From NCBI RefSeq assembly GCF_013004065.1, contig NZ_CP053084.1, positions 2,666,001 through 2,730,000 on the forward strand: a stretch of 64,000 nucleotides of DNA, given 5' to 3'. Below, one piece after another: positions 9,001 to 16,915 of the stretch. Source of the stretch: Limnobacter sp. SAORIC-580. Its GTDB lineage: Bacteria > Pseudomonadota > Gammaproteobacteria > Burkholderiales > Burkholderiaceae_B. The notes under the pieces were generated by a model, which had not been told where the DNA came from, ran no database searches, and saw only the letters and a program-made list of their open reading frames with translations. Positions within the stretch are counted from its first letter, which is position 1. Each line of letters opens with the position of its first letter. The position numbers and the translations under genes were made by a program.

Positions 9001-11691
9001 GCGCAGCGAGCGCATCAGCTTGGCCACATCGTCAAAATGCAAACCGGTGGTGGGCTCATCAAACACAAACAGGTCACCACGCTTGGCCACTTTCTGGCCG
9101 CTGGCAGTGGGCTTCAAGTTGGCCAGAAAGCCAGCCAGTTTCAGGCGTTGTGCTTCACCACCGCTGAGCGTGGGCACGGGCTGACCCAGGCGCAAATAAT
9201 TCAAACCCACTTGTGCAAGCGGTTGCAGTGTTTTTAGCAGTGCGGTGTCTTTCTCAAACAAATCAAGGGCCTGGTCTACGGTCAGTTCAAGCACCTGCGC
9301 CATGTTCAACACTTGGCCTTTTCGTTCAAGCGTGACTTCCAGTGCCTCTGGCCGGTAGCGTGTGCCATTGCATTCGCCGCAGCGCAAATACACGTCGCTT
9401 AAAAACTGCATTTCTACATGTTCAAAGCCATTGCCGCCGCACATGGGGCAGCGGCCGTCGCCACTGTTGAAACTGAAAAAGCCGGGTTTGTAATCGCGCT
9501 CTACGGCAATTTTTGTTTTGGAAAACAGCTTGCGCAATTCATCAAAGGCGCCCACATAGCTAGCGGGGTTGCTTCGCGTGGTTTTTCCGATCGGGCTTTG
9601 GTCAACAAACGCCAGTTGTGAAATATGCTCTACACCCTCCAATGAATCAAAGTCACCCGGTGACTCTGTGGGCTCGCCTTTTATTTTTTTAATGGCGGGT
9701 ACCAGAACGTCTTGCACCAAAGTGCTTTTGCCCGAACCTGAAACACCAGTGAGTACCACCAGGCGGTTCAGCGGCAATTTGAAATCAATGTTTTTCAAGT
9801 TGTTGGCGCGCACACCAGTCAAGGCAATATGCTCTGTGGAATCGCCCACCGGCTCGATGTTTTCCACCACCTTCAGTTCGCCCTTCAAGTAGCGGGCAGT
9901 CAGCGAATTTGCCTGGGCAATTTTGGCGGGCGCGCCATCAAACACAATATTGCCACCGGCTTCACCCGGGCCTGGACCAATGTCCACGAGCCTGTCAGCC
10001 TGGTTCATCAATTGCGGGTCGTGCTCAACCACCACCAAGGTGTTACCGGCCTCTTTCAGACGCTGCATGGCTTGAGCCACGCGCGCAATGTCGCGGGGGT
10101 GCAGGCCCACCGAGGGTTCGTCCAATACAAACAAAGTATTCACCAGCGAACTGCCCAGTGCCGTGGTCAAATTGATTCGCTGTACTTCACCACCACTCAG
10201 GGTTCTGCTTTGCCTGTCCAGTGTCAGGTAACCCAAGCCCACTTGAATGAGGAAGCCCAAGCGGGTGCGAATTTCTTGCAACACCAAATCACTGGCCTCA
10301 TCGAGCGCGCCGGGCAGTTGCAGGTTTTTAAACAGTTGCGCCACTTTCAATAGCGGCATCTGCATGATTTCATGAATGCTGTGCTTGCCAGAATCGCTGG
10401 GCAACTTCCACAGCAGTGAATCGGGTTTCAAGCGTGTACCGCCGCAATCCCCACAAGGGGTGTAGCTGCGGTATTTGCTCAACATGACCCGCACATGCAT
10501 TTTGTAGGTGCGACTTTCCAGCCATTCGAAAAAACGGGCCACACCATAGAACAAGTGACCATCCCAATTGCCGTCAAAATTGGCATCGCCTTCAATCACC
10601 CACAACTTGTGTTCTTCGGGCAAATGTTTGTAAGCAACATCGGTGGCAATGCCGCGTTTTTTGGCAAATTTCACCAAATCTTTCTGGCAGCTTTTGAAAC
10701 TCTCCGTGGTCCAGGGCTTTACCGCACCTTCTTCCAGCGATTTGTTTTCATCAGGGATAACAAGGCCATAATCGATTCCAATCACCCGTCCAAAACCACG
10801 GCAGGTGTCGCAAGCGCCCAAGGGGGAATTGAAGCTGAAGTGGCTGGGCAGCGGGCTTGAATAATCCAGATCACAGGTGGCGCAGTGCAGCCCCTCGGAA
10901 TAGCGCCAGGGCTCTCGTTCTACAGCCCCTTCATCGCCAGTTTCAGGCAGCGCAAACACATTCACTTTGCCTTTGCCGCGGTGCAGGGCGCTGGCCACGG
11001 CGTCGCTAAAACGACTTTCCTCAACACCCGCCACGCGGAAGCGGTCTTGCACCACATCGAGCAATTTTTCCACCACGCTGCGGCCTTTTTTAATCGGTGT
11101 TTCGAGGTGAATTCGGGTATAACCTTGCGCGCTCAGGAAATCTTCAATCTCCTGAGTCGTAAATTTTGCGGGCACGCGCACGGGAAAGGTAACCACCAAG
11201 CGTGGGTCGTTTTGCGCAGCGGCCTTGTCCAGTATCGATTGTTTGATGGTGGCTACGGTGTCTTCACGTACCCACTGGCCACACTGGCGGCAATGCAGGT
11301 GGGCGGCGCGAGCGTAAATCAACTTCAGGTGATCATTGATTTCAGTCATTGTGCCCACGGTGCTGCGGGAGGTGCGCACGGGGTTGGCCTGATCGATGGC
11401 AATGGCGGGCAATACGCCTTCAATGCTGTCTACATCGGGTTTGTCCATGCGGTCCAGAAACTGGCGTGCATAGGGCGAAAAGGTTTCAACGTAGCGGCGT
11501 TGCCCTTCGGCATACAGGGTATCGAACACCAATGAACTTTTACCACTGCCTGACACACCCGTGAACACTGTGATTTCACCGGTTTTGATGTCGATGTCAA
11601 CGTTTTTCAGATTGTGCTGGCGGGCACCCTTGATGCGAATGATGTTCCCAAGGTATTGGGAATTTTGGTCTTTTTTTGCTTTGCTAGTCAT
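6034..11691 (-). CDS. uvrA: Double-length UvrA: tandem fusion of two UvrA units
   Basis: The 1885-aa product is twice the usual 940 aa of UvrA, the damage-recognition ATPase of nucleotide excision repair. It holds four P-loops: GVSGSGKSS (about residue 45), GVSGSGKST (about 650), GPSGSGKST (about 1035) and GVSGSGKST (about 1567). Four ABC signature/Walker B pairs follow them (TLSGGEVQR or TLSGGEAQR, then VLDEPSVGLH, VFDEPTTGLH, VLDEPTIGLH and VLDEPTVGLH). Zinc-finger CxxC pairs occur in both halves, including CPMCGGNG and CPVCDGQG of the C-terminal damage-binding fingers. The protein is therefore a single-chain equivalent of the normal UvrA dimer. A LexA-box-like site sits just upstream. Whether this is the only UvrA of the cell cannot be told here; a standard-length copy may exist elsewhere. 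Confidence 0.93.
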   Translation of the reverse strand: MTSKAKKDQNSQYLGNIIRIKGARQHNLKNVDIDIKTGEITVFTGVSGSGKSSLVFDTLYAEGQRRYVETFSPYARQFLDRMDKPDVDSIEGVLPAIAIDQANPVRTSRSTVGTMTEINDHLKLIYARAAHLHCRQCGQWVREDTVATIKQSILDKAAAQNDPRLVVTFPVRVPAKFTTQEIEDFLSAQGYTRIHLETPIKKGRSVVEKLLDVVQDRFRVAGVEESRFSDAVASALHRGKGKVNVFALPETGDEGAVEREPWRYSEGLHCATCDLDYSSPLPSHFSFNSPLGACDTCRGFGRVIGIDYGLVIPDENKSLEEGAVKPWTTESFKSCQKDLVKFAKKRGIATDVAYKHLPEEHKLWVIEGDANFDGNWDGHLFYGVARFFEWLESRTYKMHVRVMLSKYRSYTPCGDCGGTRLKPDSLLWKLPSDSGKHSIHEIMQMPLLKVAQLFKNLQLPGALDEASDLVLQEIRTRLGFLIQVGLGYLTLDRQSRTLSGGEVQRINLTTALGSSLVNTLFVLDEPSVGLHPRDIARVAQAMQRLKEAGNTLVVVEHDPQLMNQADRLVDIGPGPGEAGGNIVFDGAPAKIAQANSLTARYLKGELKVVENIEPVGDSTEHIALTGVRANNLKNIDFKLPLNRLVVLTGVSGSGKSTLVQDVLVPAIKKIKGEPTESPGDFDSLEGVEHISQLAFVDQSPIGKTTRSNPASYVGAFDELRKLFSKTKIAVERDYKPGFFSFNSGDGRCPMCGGNGFEHVEMQFLSDVYLRCGECNGTRYRPEALEVTLERKGQVLNMAQVLELTVDQALDLFEKDTALLKTLQPLAQVGLNYLRLGQPVPTLSGGEAQRLKLAGFLANLKPTASGQKVAKRGDLFVFDEPTTGLHFDDVAKLMRSLRLLQEAGHSVLIVEHNLDVICAADWLIDLGPEAGEYGGELVAQGTPEQLAKNKASHTGIAIKQYLAQTNLLDAADLNKGSDQGSDHMVAEAAALYGLNTASSRRGLTDGIEILHAREHNLKNVSLTIPREKMTVITGPSGSGKSTLAFDILFSEGQRRYLESLNAYARQFVQPAAKPDVDAIFGIPPTVAIEQRTSRGGRKSTVATVTEVYHFLRLIFVKLGIQHCPTCEVPIAPQSMDSMLAQIMQHYKGQEITLLAPLVQGRKGIYNEIAKWAVDRGYERLRVDGEYVPTNPWPKLARYQEHHIELPVKTLSIQAKGEKELREVLALALEYGKGTVMVEAPGKKGESPAIRFYSTKRACPSCARSFPELDPRLFSYNSKHGWCASCFGVGEEVEGFDAETTGEEGKWLSEQDKSADENAENEEGSYLRESMVCASCNGQRLNPTALAVKFKNNNIAELADQTVSDALLWVDQLELDERETAIAKDIRIEMAGRLKFLKQVGLDYLHLNRSAPTLSGGEAQRIRLASQLGTNLRGVCYVLDEPTIGLHTRDNHRLLDALEELRAKGNTLVIVEHDIDTMQRADRLVDIGPGAGTLGGEIISQGTVAEVTADKNSLTGRYLKNPIPHLPSPKRLVEKDTARLSIKGAKLHNITGLDVDIPLGRLVAITGVSGSGKSTLARDILLANMRQYVLNQNKKGKPVHNWFACDEIEGADQVARVLEVDQTPIGKTPRSCPATYIGFWNRIRNVLADTIEARMRGFAANRFSFNAGPGRCPVCDGQGMQTIEMNFLPDVKVVCEACRGKRFNPETLQVTWRDKTAAEILNMSCSEAAPFFEAHPAIAQALTLLNDVGLGYLTIGQPSPTLSGGEAQRIKLVTELVKVRENKAGVQMSPPTLYVLDEPTVGLHMNDVEKLIAVLHRLVDAGHTVVVIEHDLDLIAQADWVIDMGPEAGIGGGQLVAQGSPQTLAKAKGKKAGHTAAALAQFYASRN

Positions 11692-11698
11692 GGGGTGC

Positions 11699-11714
11699 CT
11701 GCAGGGTAAAACAG
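11699..11714 (-). promoter_or_regulatory. LexA (SOS) box-like site before uvrA
   Basis: Read on the minus strand the site is CTGTTTTACCCTGCAG, which fits CTG-N10-CAG and differs from CTGT-N8-ACAG at one position. It lies 7-23 bases upstream of the uvrA ATG, where a bound repressor would block expression. E. coli uvrA is a LexA target, so the position is sensible. A TATAAT hexamer lies further upstream on the same strand, at about 11785. Confidence 0.5.
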
Positions 11715-11803
11715 TTGCTACATGACTTTGATTGTAATGGGTGAGGCGAGCTTAACCGGGCCTAAGCCGCCTGCTTGATTGAAATTATAAAACCCGGCGT
11801 TGC

Positions 11804-12451
11804 CTACTGGCTGAGGGGCAAGGGCTGAACACGATGACGCACGCTTGGCGACTCGATTTGATCCCGCAGATGCATGGCTGCAGCCGTCAACGTGCCTACC
11901 CGCAACTGCCCCAGCAGTGGTGTTTGAATACCGGTGGGGATGGATCCCTGAACCGCCAGATATGCTGAATTCAGGTCACCCAACTGTTGATAATCACGGG
12001 GCAGTGCATTGTGGCAGGCTGGTGCATCGCGCCTGGGCAAGACAGTGGCCACCAAACTCTCTGCCAAACGAATGTGGGTTTCAAATGTGGCGGCCTCTTG
12101 TTCGGCTTGAACCAGTATTTTTGTAGGTTTCCCCTGATCAGCCCGCTTCAAATCGGGTTTGTAACTGTTTTTCACCACAGCATCCAGACAGCCTCTCAAG
12201 TTATCAGCCTGATCGTAAACAAGGCTACTGCATGCCTGCAAGTTTTCAAGGTTTTGAATCACCGGATTGGCCAAACTTGCTGGCGTGGCAAAACGTCGAC
12301 ATTGCTTCAAATAATCTTTTGCCAGCGAGTCGACCGATTTGGTCAATGCACTGGATTCTTTCTTCAAAGTTTGAACATCAGACATGAAACCATCCAGCAC
12401 CGCGGTACTGTGCTGCAACTGGGCATGCAGATTTCCAATCGGACTTTGCAT
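11804..12451 (-). CDS. Uncharacterised 215-aa helical protein A
   Basis: The ATG chosen (MQSPIGNLHAQL) has AGGAG eight bases upstream; the open frame extends further but without a better start. The product is soluble, mostly helical and heptad-like at the N-terminus (VLDGFMSDVQTLKKESSALTKSV). It has no signal peptide, and five cysteines are scattered along it. A segment LKRADQGKPTKI resembles SKLGADQGPKVTT in the 183-aa protein at 15.0 kb and LLEQGPSNLLVTT in the 197-aa protein at 17.2 kb, so the three could be distant relatives. The gene stands alone between uvrA and the divergent DUF898 gene, with a pair of direct repeats in its upstream region. Function unknown. Confidence 0.7.
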   Translation of the reverse strand: MQSPIGNLHAQLQHSTAVLDGFMSDVQTLKKESSALTKSVDSLAKDYLKQCRRFATPASLANPVIQNLENLQACSSLVYDQADNLRGCLDAVVKNSYKPDLKRADQGKPTKILVQAEQEAATFETHIRLAESLVATVLPRRDAPACHNALPRDYQQLGDLNSAYLAVQGSIPTGIQTPLLGQLRVGTLTAAAMHLRDQIESPSVRHRVQPLPLSQ

Positions 12452-12487
12452 AATCAACACTCCTGAATCAGTTAAGGAGCGCTTCGT

Positions 12488-12543
12488 GGGGAAACATACA
12501 AGAATGGTTCCTTCTTGGTACCTCTCTGCGGGGAAACGTACAA
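12488..12543. promoter_or_regulatory. Pair of 14-bp direct repeats in a divergent promoter region
   Basis: GGGGAAACATACAA at 12488-12501 and GGGGAAACGTACAA at 12530-12543 match at 13 of 14 bases. They start 42 bp apart, close to four helical turns, so two protein copies could bind one face of the DNA. They lie between the start of the 215-aa gene (minus) and the DUF898 gene (plus). The regulator is unknown. Confidence 0.5.
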
Positions 12544-12601
12544 ATGAACTTTCCGATGCGGCAAAGTCACTTACTTTGTTTACATGATTGGCTGTTAGTC
12601 C

Positions 12602-13834
12602 ATGCTCGATACCAACACCCCTGACAAGTTCATTTTTCATGGCGCAGGCCGCGAATACTTCAAAATCTGGCTTGTAAACCTTGTACTCACCATCGCAACC
12701 TTGGGTATTTACGCGGCATGGGCCAAAGTACGAACACGCAAGTATTTCTACCAATCCACTGAATTAAACGGCAACAGGTTTGACTATCACGGCGACCCCA
12801 AAGCAATACTGAAAGGCAATTTGCTGGTTGTCTGCATCGCACTGACCTACGTGTTTTCATCGGCTTACTCCCCAGGTTTTGCGGGCCTGATCATGTTGTC
12901 GGTGATTTTCCTGATGCCACTGTTTCTGGTCATGAGCCTGCGTTTTCACTTGGCTAACAGCAGCTATAGGGGGTTGCGCTTCCGCTTCAACGGCGCAGCT
13001 AAAAGGGCCTATGGCAAATTGATGGTCACCATTTTGATCAGTCTGGGCTTTTTTGTGGTGCTTGGCATGGTGCTCGGAATCGGTAGAGGGCTGATCAACC
13101 TGGAATTCTCTGGGGTAACCTCAGTCCTGATGATCATTGCAGCCTCACTGTTGCTAGGCACTGGCATTGCATTCATTCTCGCCATGTTCATCAGCGGTCT
13201 GCGCTTGTTTGTCATGAATCACTCAAAGTTCGGCAACGCCGAGCTGAAGTGCGGCGCTCAGTTTGGCGAATTTGGCAAAACCACCCTGAAATCAACATTT
13301 TTGGCTGGCCTGGCTTTGTTTCTTCTGGCCATTGCTGCATTTGCCATCAACATGAGCCTATTCACCGACGCGTTCGATTTTTCGATGCCCTTGAGTGAAG
13401 AAACCCCCACGACAGAAGACAGCGCTGCGCAAGAACAAGCACATGTGGCCATGCAAGCCATGGCCATGCTTTCAAGCCTCGGCGCAATTGCATTGCTGGC
13501 TTATCTCGTATTGTTTGCATTCGGCGCCTATTTGAAAACCGCCATTGACAACCTGATGTGGAACAACACCACACTTGCAAACCAGCATCGGTTCAAAAGC
13601 ACGGCGAGCCCAATCGCGGCCACATGGATCCACATCAGCAATATTCTCCTGATTGTTTGCACCATGGGTTTGTTTCTTCCATTCGCACGAATTCGCTCAA
13701 CACGCTACAGAATTACACACATGGCATTCGTCCCCGTGGGCAGCATCGACGAGATTATGCGGGAAGAGCAGAGCAAACAAAAAGCTTTCGGTGACAGCAT
13801 GGGGGATGCACTTGGTTTGGAACTTGGCATTTGA
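12602..13834 (+). CDS. DUF898 / YjgN-family membrane protein
   Basis: The 410-aa protein opens with FHGAGREYFKIWLVNLVLTI, the conserved start of DUF898 (YjgN) inner-membrane proteins, followed by GIYAAWAKVRTRKYFYQST. The typical aromatic/Arg-rich repeat recurs at the C-terminus (MGLFLPFARIRSTRYRITH). About seven or eight hydrophobic segments are visible. Its biochemical role is unknown. The stop codon overlaps the TTG start of the following M48 peptidase gene, so the two are translationally coupled and probably work together; this pairing is common for the family. Confidence 0.85.
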   Translation: MLDTNTPDKFIFHGAGREYFKIWLVNLVLTIATLGIYAAWAKVRTRKYFYQSTELNGNRFDYHGDPKAILKGNLLVVCIALTYVFSSAYSPGFAGLIMLSVIFLMPLFLVMSLRFHLANSSYRGLRFRFNGAAKRAYGKLMVTILISLGFFVVLGMVLGIGRGLINLEFSGVTSVLMIIAASLLLGTGIAFILAMFISGLRLFVMNHSKFGNAELKCGAQFGEFGKTTLKSTFLAGLALFLLAIAAFAINMSLFTDAFDFSMPLSEETPTTEDSAAQEQAHVAMQAMAMLSSLGAIALLAYLVLFAFGAYLKTAIDNLMWNNTTLANQHRFKSTASPIAATWIHISNILLIVCTMGLFLPFARIRSTRYRITHMAFVPVGSIDEIMREEQSKQKAFGDSMGDALGLELGI

Positions 13835-14844
13835 GATCAAACCCGCATCCCACTGCTTTACCGGCCATTTACTTTAACGGGGAGGTACTGAAAGGTACCC
13901 CCGTGAATGTCTACAACGATGCTGGGCAATTGGTGTTTTTGGTCAACGATACAAAACATGCCTTTGCTTTGCGCAATATCAAGCGCCCGGAAAGCTTCGG
14001 CAATGCGCCAATTGTGCTTGATTTGCCCAACGGGGGCACACTCGAATTTGATAGGGAAAGCTGCTCAAGCACCCTGCAATCCTGGAAAGTACTTTCCTTA
14101 AGCTGGTTTGAAAAAGTTCAATACCACCCCACTCAATGGCTACTTATTGGCATCGCGTCTATCGCGTTTGCAATTGGCCTTTACGGCCAAGGCTTGCCTT
14201 TGATCAGCAAATGGATCGCGTTTGCCACACCACCAGCCAAGCTGTCGGAATTAATGGGAAACGTGTTGATTGAGCTGGATGATGTTATTTTTCAACCCAG
14301 CAATCTAGACGATCAGGCGAAATCTACCTACCAGCAGCAACTGAACTCACTCATCGCAGGCCGCGCAGAGTTGTCCCATGTCAGGCTTGCGTTTCGCAGC
14401 AGTAAAATTGGTCCCAACGCCTTTGCCTTACCCGACGGCACCATTGTTTTAACCGACGAACTTTTGAACTTCCTACCGGCGAAGACCATTCCTGGTGTTT
14501 TGGCGCATGAGTTGGGGCATATTCAACTTCGGCACATGTTCCGCCGATTGCTGCAAAACGCTCTGGCTGGAACCGCAATTGCCATTTTTTCAGGTGATGT
14601 TTCAGTCCTGATCAGCACCCTGGGCACGCAATTGATTGCGCAGCACTACAGCAGAGAATTTGAACGGGAAGCTGATTTGTTTGCAATTGAACTGTTTGTT
14701 AAACAAGGGCGCGACCTTGCCGCACTTGAATTGCTACATGAAAAGCTGGGCAGCCTGGATGGTTCGGGTTCTACCGACTCGTCCTATCTGGACAGTCACC
14801 CAGGTGCTGAAGAACGAATTCAATTAATTCGAGAAAATCAATAA
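13831..14844 (+). CDS. Membrane-anchored M48-family zinc metallopeptidase
   Basis: The 337-aa product has a hydrophobic segment (about 102-118) and a C-terminal peptidase domain. The zinc-binding motif HELGH is at 226-230, with the downstream glutamate in YSREFEREAD (E278), as expected for M48 (HtpX/YfgC-like) enzymes. The N-terminal 95 residues form a non-catalytic domain. Translation starts at a TTG overlapping the DUF898 stop (TTGA), which gives the full domain; an ATG would truncate it. Probable role: envelope protein quality control with the DUF898 partner (inference). Confidence 0.85.
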   Translation: MRSNPHPTALPAIYFNGEVLKGTPVNVYNDAGQLVFLVNDTKHAFALRNIKRPESFGNAPIVLDLPNGGTLEFDRESCSSTLQSWKVLSLSWFEKVQYHPTQWLLIGIASIAFAIGLYGQGLPLISKWIAFATPPAKLSELMGNVLIELDDVIFQPSNLDDQAKSTYQQQLNSLIAGRAELSHVRLAFRSSKIGPNAFALPDGTIVLTDELLNFLPAKTIPGVLAHELGHIQLRHMFRRLLQNALAGTAIAIFSGDVSVLISTLGTQLIAQHYSREFEREADLFAIELFVKQGRDLAALELLHEKLGSLDGSGSTDSSYLDSHPGAEERIQLIRENQ

Positions 14845-14848
14845 AACA

Positions 14849-14873
14849 CGAAAGCCCGCTAAGCAAGCTTTCG
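14849..14873. terminator. Hairpin after the M48 peptidase gene, terminator-like
   Basis: CGAAAGC (14849-14855) and GCTTTCG (14867-14873) form a 7-bp stem with an 11-base loop, starting 5 bp after the stop codon. No T tract follows, so it may be a Rho-dependent or weak terminator rather than a standard intrinsic one. The rest of the gap to 15014 shows nothing recognisable. Confidence 0.35.
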
Positions 14874-15014
14874 CGGTACGACTATCACGAATTATCCGCC
14901 AAGCACTTTTTCGCACATCGTTGCATAAATGGCCTGGGCACAATCAATTCCCTTGAGCTAACACCCCAACAATTCGCTATTTGTTCAATTGGCATGTTAT
15001 TTCTCATCGGAAAA

Positions 15015-15566
15015 TTAATGAATATTCCTGTTCAAAGCCACAACGTTTGTATCCAAATCCGATTGGATATTTTGGCGAGTATATTGCGCAGCGATTCTCA
15101 GGTTGTTGACGGCTGTAGTTACCTTGGGCCCCTGGTCTGCACCAAGCTTGCTTGCTCGTTTCAATATCTTTTCCACTTGACCTGTGCACCAATTTACCTT
15201 GTGAGCTTGAGGAATCGCCGCGACATTGCCTTGGAACAAACCATCTTGATGATTCGAAAAGAAATCTACTTCCTGGTCGAGGCTTTTTGCTTTTGACGCA
15301 AAACTTTTGAGTGTATCTTTCGCTCCATCCAATAATTTGATTAATTGTTTGGATTGAATTGAATCCCCTTGGGGAGAAAATATCAGGGCTTTGGAGCTAC
15401 CTGTGGTCGCCACCACATGTGCTCTCATATCTCGCGCAGTTTGCGCCAACTCAGATGCTGCATTGGCCAAGGGAGAGATATCTCGTTTCAGGTTACTTAA
15501 GTTTTGTTTGTTGATATTGAATTGCTCAACAACCGGGTTGCTGGTAGCAACAGAACTTGAATACAT
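15015..15566 (-). CDS. Uncharacterised 183-aa helical protein B
   Basis: The ATG has GAGGA nine bases upstream. The product is soluble and almost wholly helical (LKRDISPLANAASELAQTAR, LIKLLDGAKDTLKSFASKAK), with a Ser/Asn-rich first 15 residues and a single Cys in VNWCTGQVEK. No signal peptide or membrane segment is present. The segment KRASKLGADQGPKVTT resembles a segment in the 215-aa protein near 12 kb and, more weakly, the 197-aa protein at 17.2 kb. It stands alone between the M48 gene and aroG. Function unknown; a secreted or structural role is only a guess. Confidence 0.7.
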   Translation of the reverse strand: MYSSSVATSNPVVEQFNINKQNLSNLKRDISPLANAASELAQTARDMRAHVVATTGSSKALIFSPQGDSIQSKQLIKLLDGAKDTLKSFASKAKSLDQEVDFFSNHQDGLFQGNVAAIPQAHKVNWCTGQVEKILKRASKLGADQGPKVTTAVNNLRIAAQYTRQNIQSDLDTNVVALNRNIH

Positions 15567-15662
15567 CTTGAATAGTCCTCAAAGTCGTGAAAAGGATAAG
15601 TCTGTTAACCAACCAAAAAAGAAGTTCGATTTATCAACAAAACTCAATCCGTTCTGCACAAC

Positions 15663-15701
15663 AAAAATCCCGCTCGGGGGTTTGAACCCGGCGGGATTTT
15701 C
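15663..15701 (-). terminator. Intrinsic terminator after aroG
   Basis: ATCCCGC (15667-15673) and GCGGGAT (15691-15697) form a stem with T-rich flanks on both strands, 40-75 bp past the aroG stop in the direction of transcription. It can also stop transcripts coming the other way. Confidence 0.75.
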
Positions 15702-15740
15702 TGAACTACACCAACAGTTGGCGGCGATTAAAACCGGATA

Positions 15741-16805
15741 TCAGACAACCTGTGCAAGCCGGCGTTTGCGTACACCTTGTGCCAAGGTTTCCAGTACTTG
15801 CAGGCTGTCGTCCCAGCCCACACAACCATCGGTGATGCTTTGGCCGTAAGTCAACGGCTTGCCGGGTTCAAGGTCCTGGCGACCTTCCACCAAATGGCTT
15901 TCAACCATCACGCCCATAATACGGGCGTCACCGGCAGCCAGTTGTTCAGCAATGTTTTCGCACACGCCCACCTGGTTCTTCGGCACCTTGCTGCTGTTGC
16001 CATGGCTTGCATCAATCATGATTCGGGCGGCGAGACCCGCCTTGCCAATATCAGCCGCAGCCGCCTCAACAGACGCCGCATCGTAGTTCGGGCCTTTCCC
16101 GCCACGCAAAATAATGTGGCAATCTTCGTTGCCCGAGGTGCTCACAATGGCGCTACGCCCTTCCTTGGTCACACTTAAAAAGTGGTGCGGGTGCTGAGCG
16201 GCTTTGATGGCATCCACTGCAATTTTTACGTTGCCATCTGTGCCATTCTTGAAACCGACCGGGCAGCTCAGGCCCGATGACAACTCACGGTGAATCTGGC
16301 TTTCAGTGGTGCGGGCACCAATGGCGCCCCAGCTGACCAAATCAGCAATGTACTGCGGGGTGATCATGTCGAGAAATTCAGTGCCAGCGGGCAAACCAAG
16401 GCCGTTGATGTTCAGCAGCACTTCACGCGCCATGCGCAGGCCTTTGTTAATCTCGAAACTGCCGTCCAGATTGGGGTCATTGATCAAACCCTTCCAACCC
16501 ACGGTGGTGCGGGGCTTCTCAAAATAAACACGCATCACAATTTCCAGGTCTTCCGCGTATTTTTCGCGGTACACCTTCAGCTTGTTGGCGTACTCCATGG
16601 CCGCTTTCACGTCGTGAATGGAGCAAGGCCCCATCACCACGATCAAACGGTCGTCGCCACCGTGCAGAATTTTGTGCAAAGCGGTACGGCAACCTGCGAC
16701 TGTGTCAGCAATTGCGGGGGTAATGGGCACGTCTGCGATCAAGGCCGCAGGGGTGATCAGTTCTTTAATTTCTTTGATTCTCAAGTCGTCTGTTACCGTG
16801 TTCAT
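15741..16805 (-). CDS. aroG: 3-deoxy-7-phosphoheptulonate (DAHP) synthase, class I alpha
   Basis: The 354-aa product joins phosphoenolpyruvate and erythrose 4-phosphate, the first step of the shikimate pathway. Family motifs are clear: VVMGPCSIHD, YFEKPRTTVGWKGLINDP, GARTTESQIHRE, GFKNGTDG, IMIDASHGNS and MVESHLVEG. These contain the metal-binding Cys, His, Glu and Asp residues of the AroF/G/H type. The ATG has an AGGAG about seven bases upstream. The upstream 200 bp carries a Phe-rich leader peptide and an intrinsic terminator, so expression is probably controlled by phenylalanine-dependent attenuation. Feedback specificity (Phe, Tyr or Trp) cannot be fixed from the protein alone, but the leader argues for Phe. 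Confidence 0.92.
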   Translation of the reverse strand: MNTVTDDLRIKEIKELITPAALIADVPITPAIADTVAGCRTALHKILHGGDDRLIVVMGPCSIHDVKAAMEYANKLKVYREKYAEDLEIVMRVYFEKPRTTVGWKGLINDPNLDGSFEINKGLRMAREVLLNINGLGLPAGTEFLDMITPQYIADLVSWGAIGARTTESQIHRELSSGLSCPVGFKNGTDGNVKIAVDAIKAAQHPHHFLSVTKEGRSAIVSTSGNEDCHIILRGGKGPNYDAASVEAAAADIGKAGLAARIMIDASHGNSSKVPKNQVGVCENIAEQLAAGDARIMGVMVESHLVEGRQDLEPGKPLTYGQSITDGCVGWDDSLQVLETLAQGVRKRRLAQVV

Positions 16806-16853
16806 GCCAATTCTCCTGAATGCTGGCGCGCTTTTTGTTCAAAGTGTCGGTTC

Positions 16854-16891
16854 AAAAAAAAACCGCCAGGAGGTTCAGGCCTGGCGGTTTT
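16854..16891 (-). terminator. Attenuator terminator in the aroG leader
   Basis: On the minus strand AAAACCGCCAGG, a 9-base loop (CCTGAACCT) and CCTGGCGGTTTT form a perfect 12-bp stem followed by a run of nine T. It lies 25 bp after the leader-peptide stop codon and about 49 bp before the aroG start, so it would stop transcription before aroG. Its 5' arm (CCAGGC) is complementary to GCCTGG inside the leader coding sequence (Ala17-Trp18 codons) and its CCGCC to GGCGG just after; either could form an antiterminator. The poly-T tract exists only in the minus direction, so it is not a terminator for the opposite strand. Confidence 0.8.
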
Positions 16892-16915
16892 GGGATCTGT
16901 TCGAACTATGTGTTT

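Noticed and set aside
15676..15697. GGTTCAAACCC on the minus strand, which looks like a tRNA T-arm
   Set aside because: It is the loop and stem of the aroG terminator; no acceptor, D or anticodon arm can be built around it.
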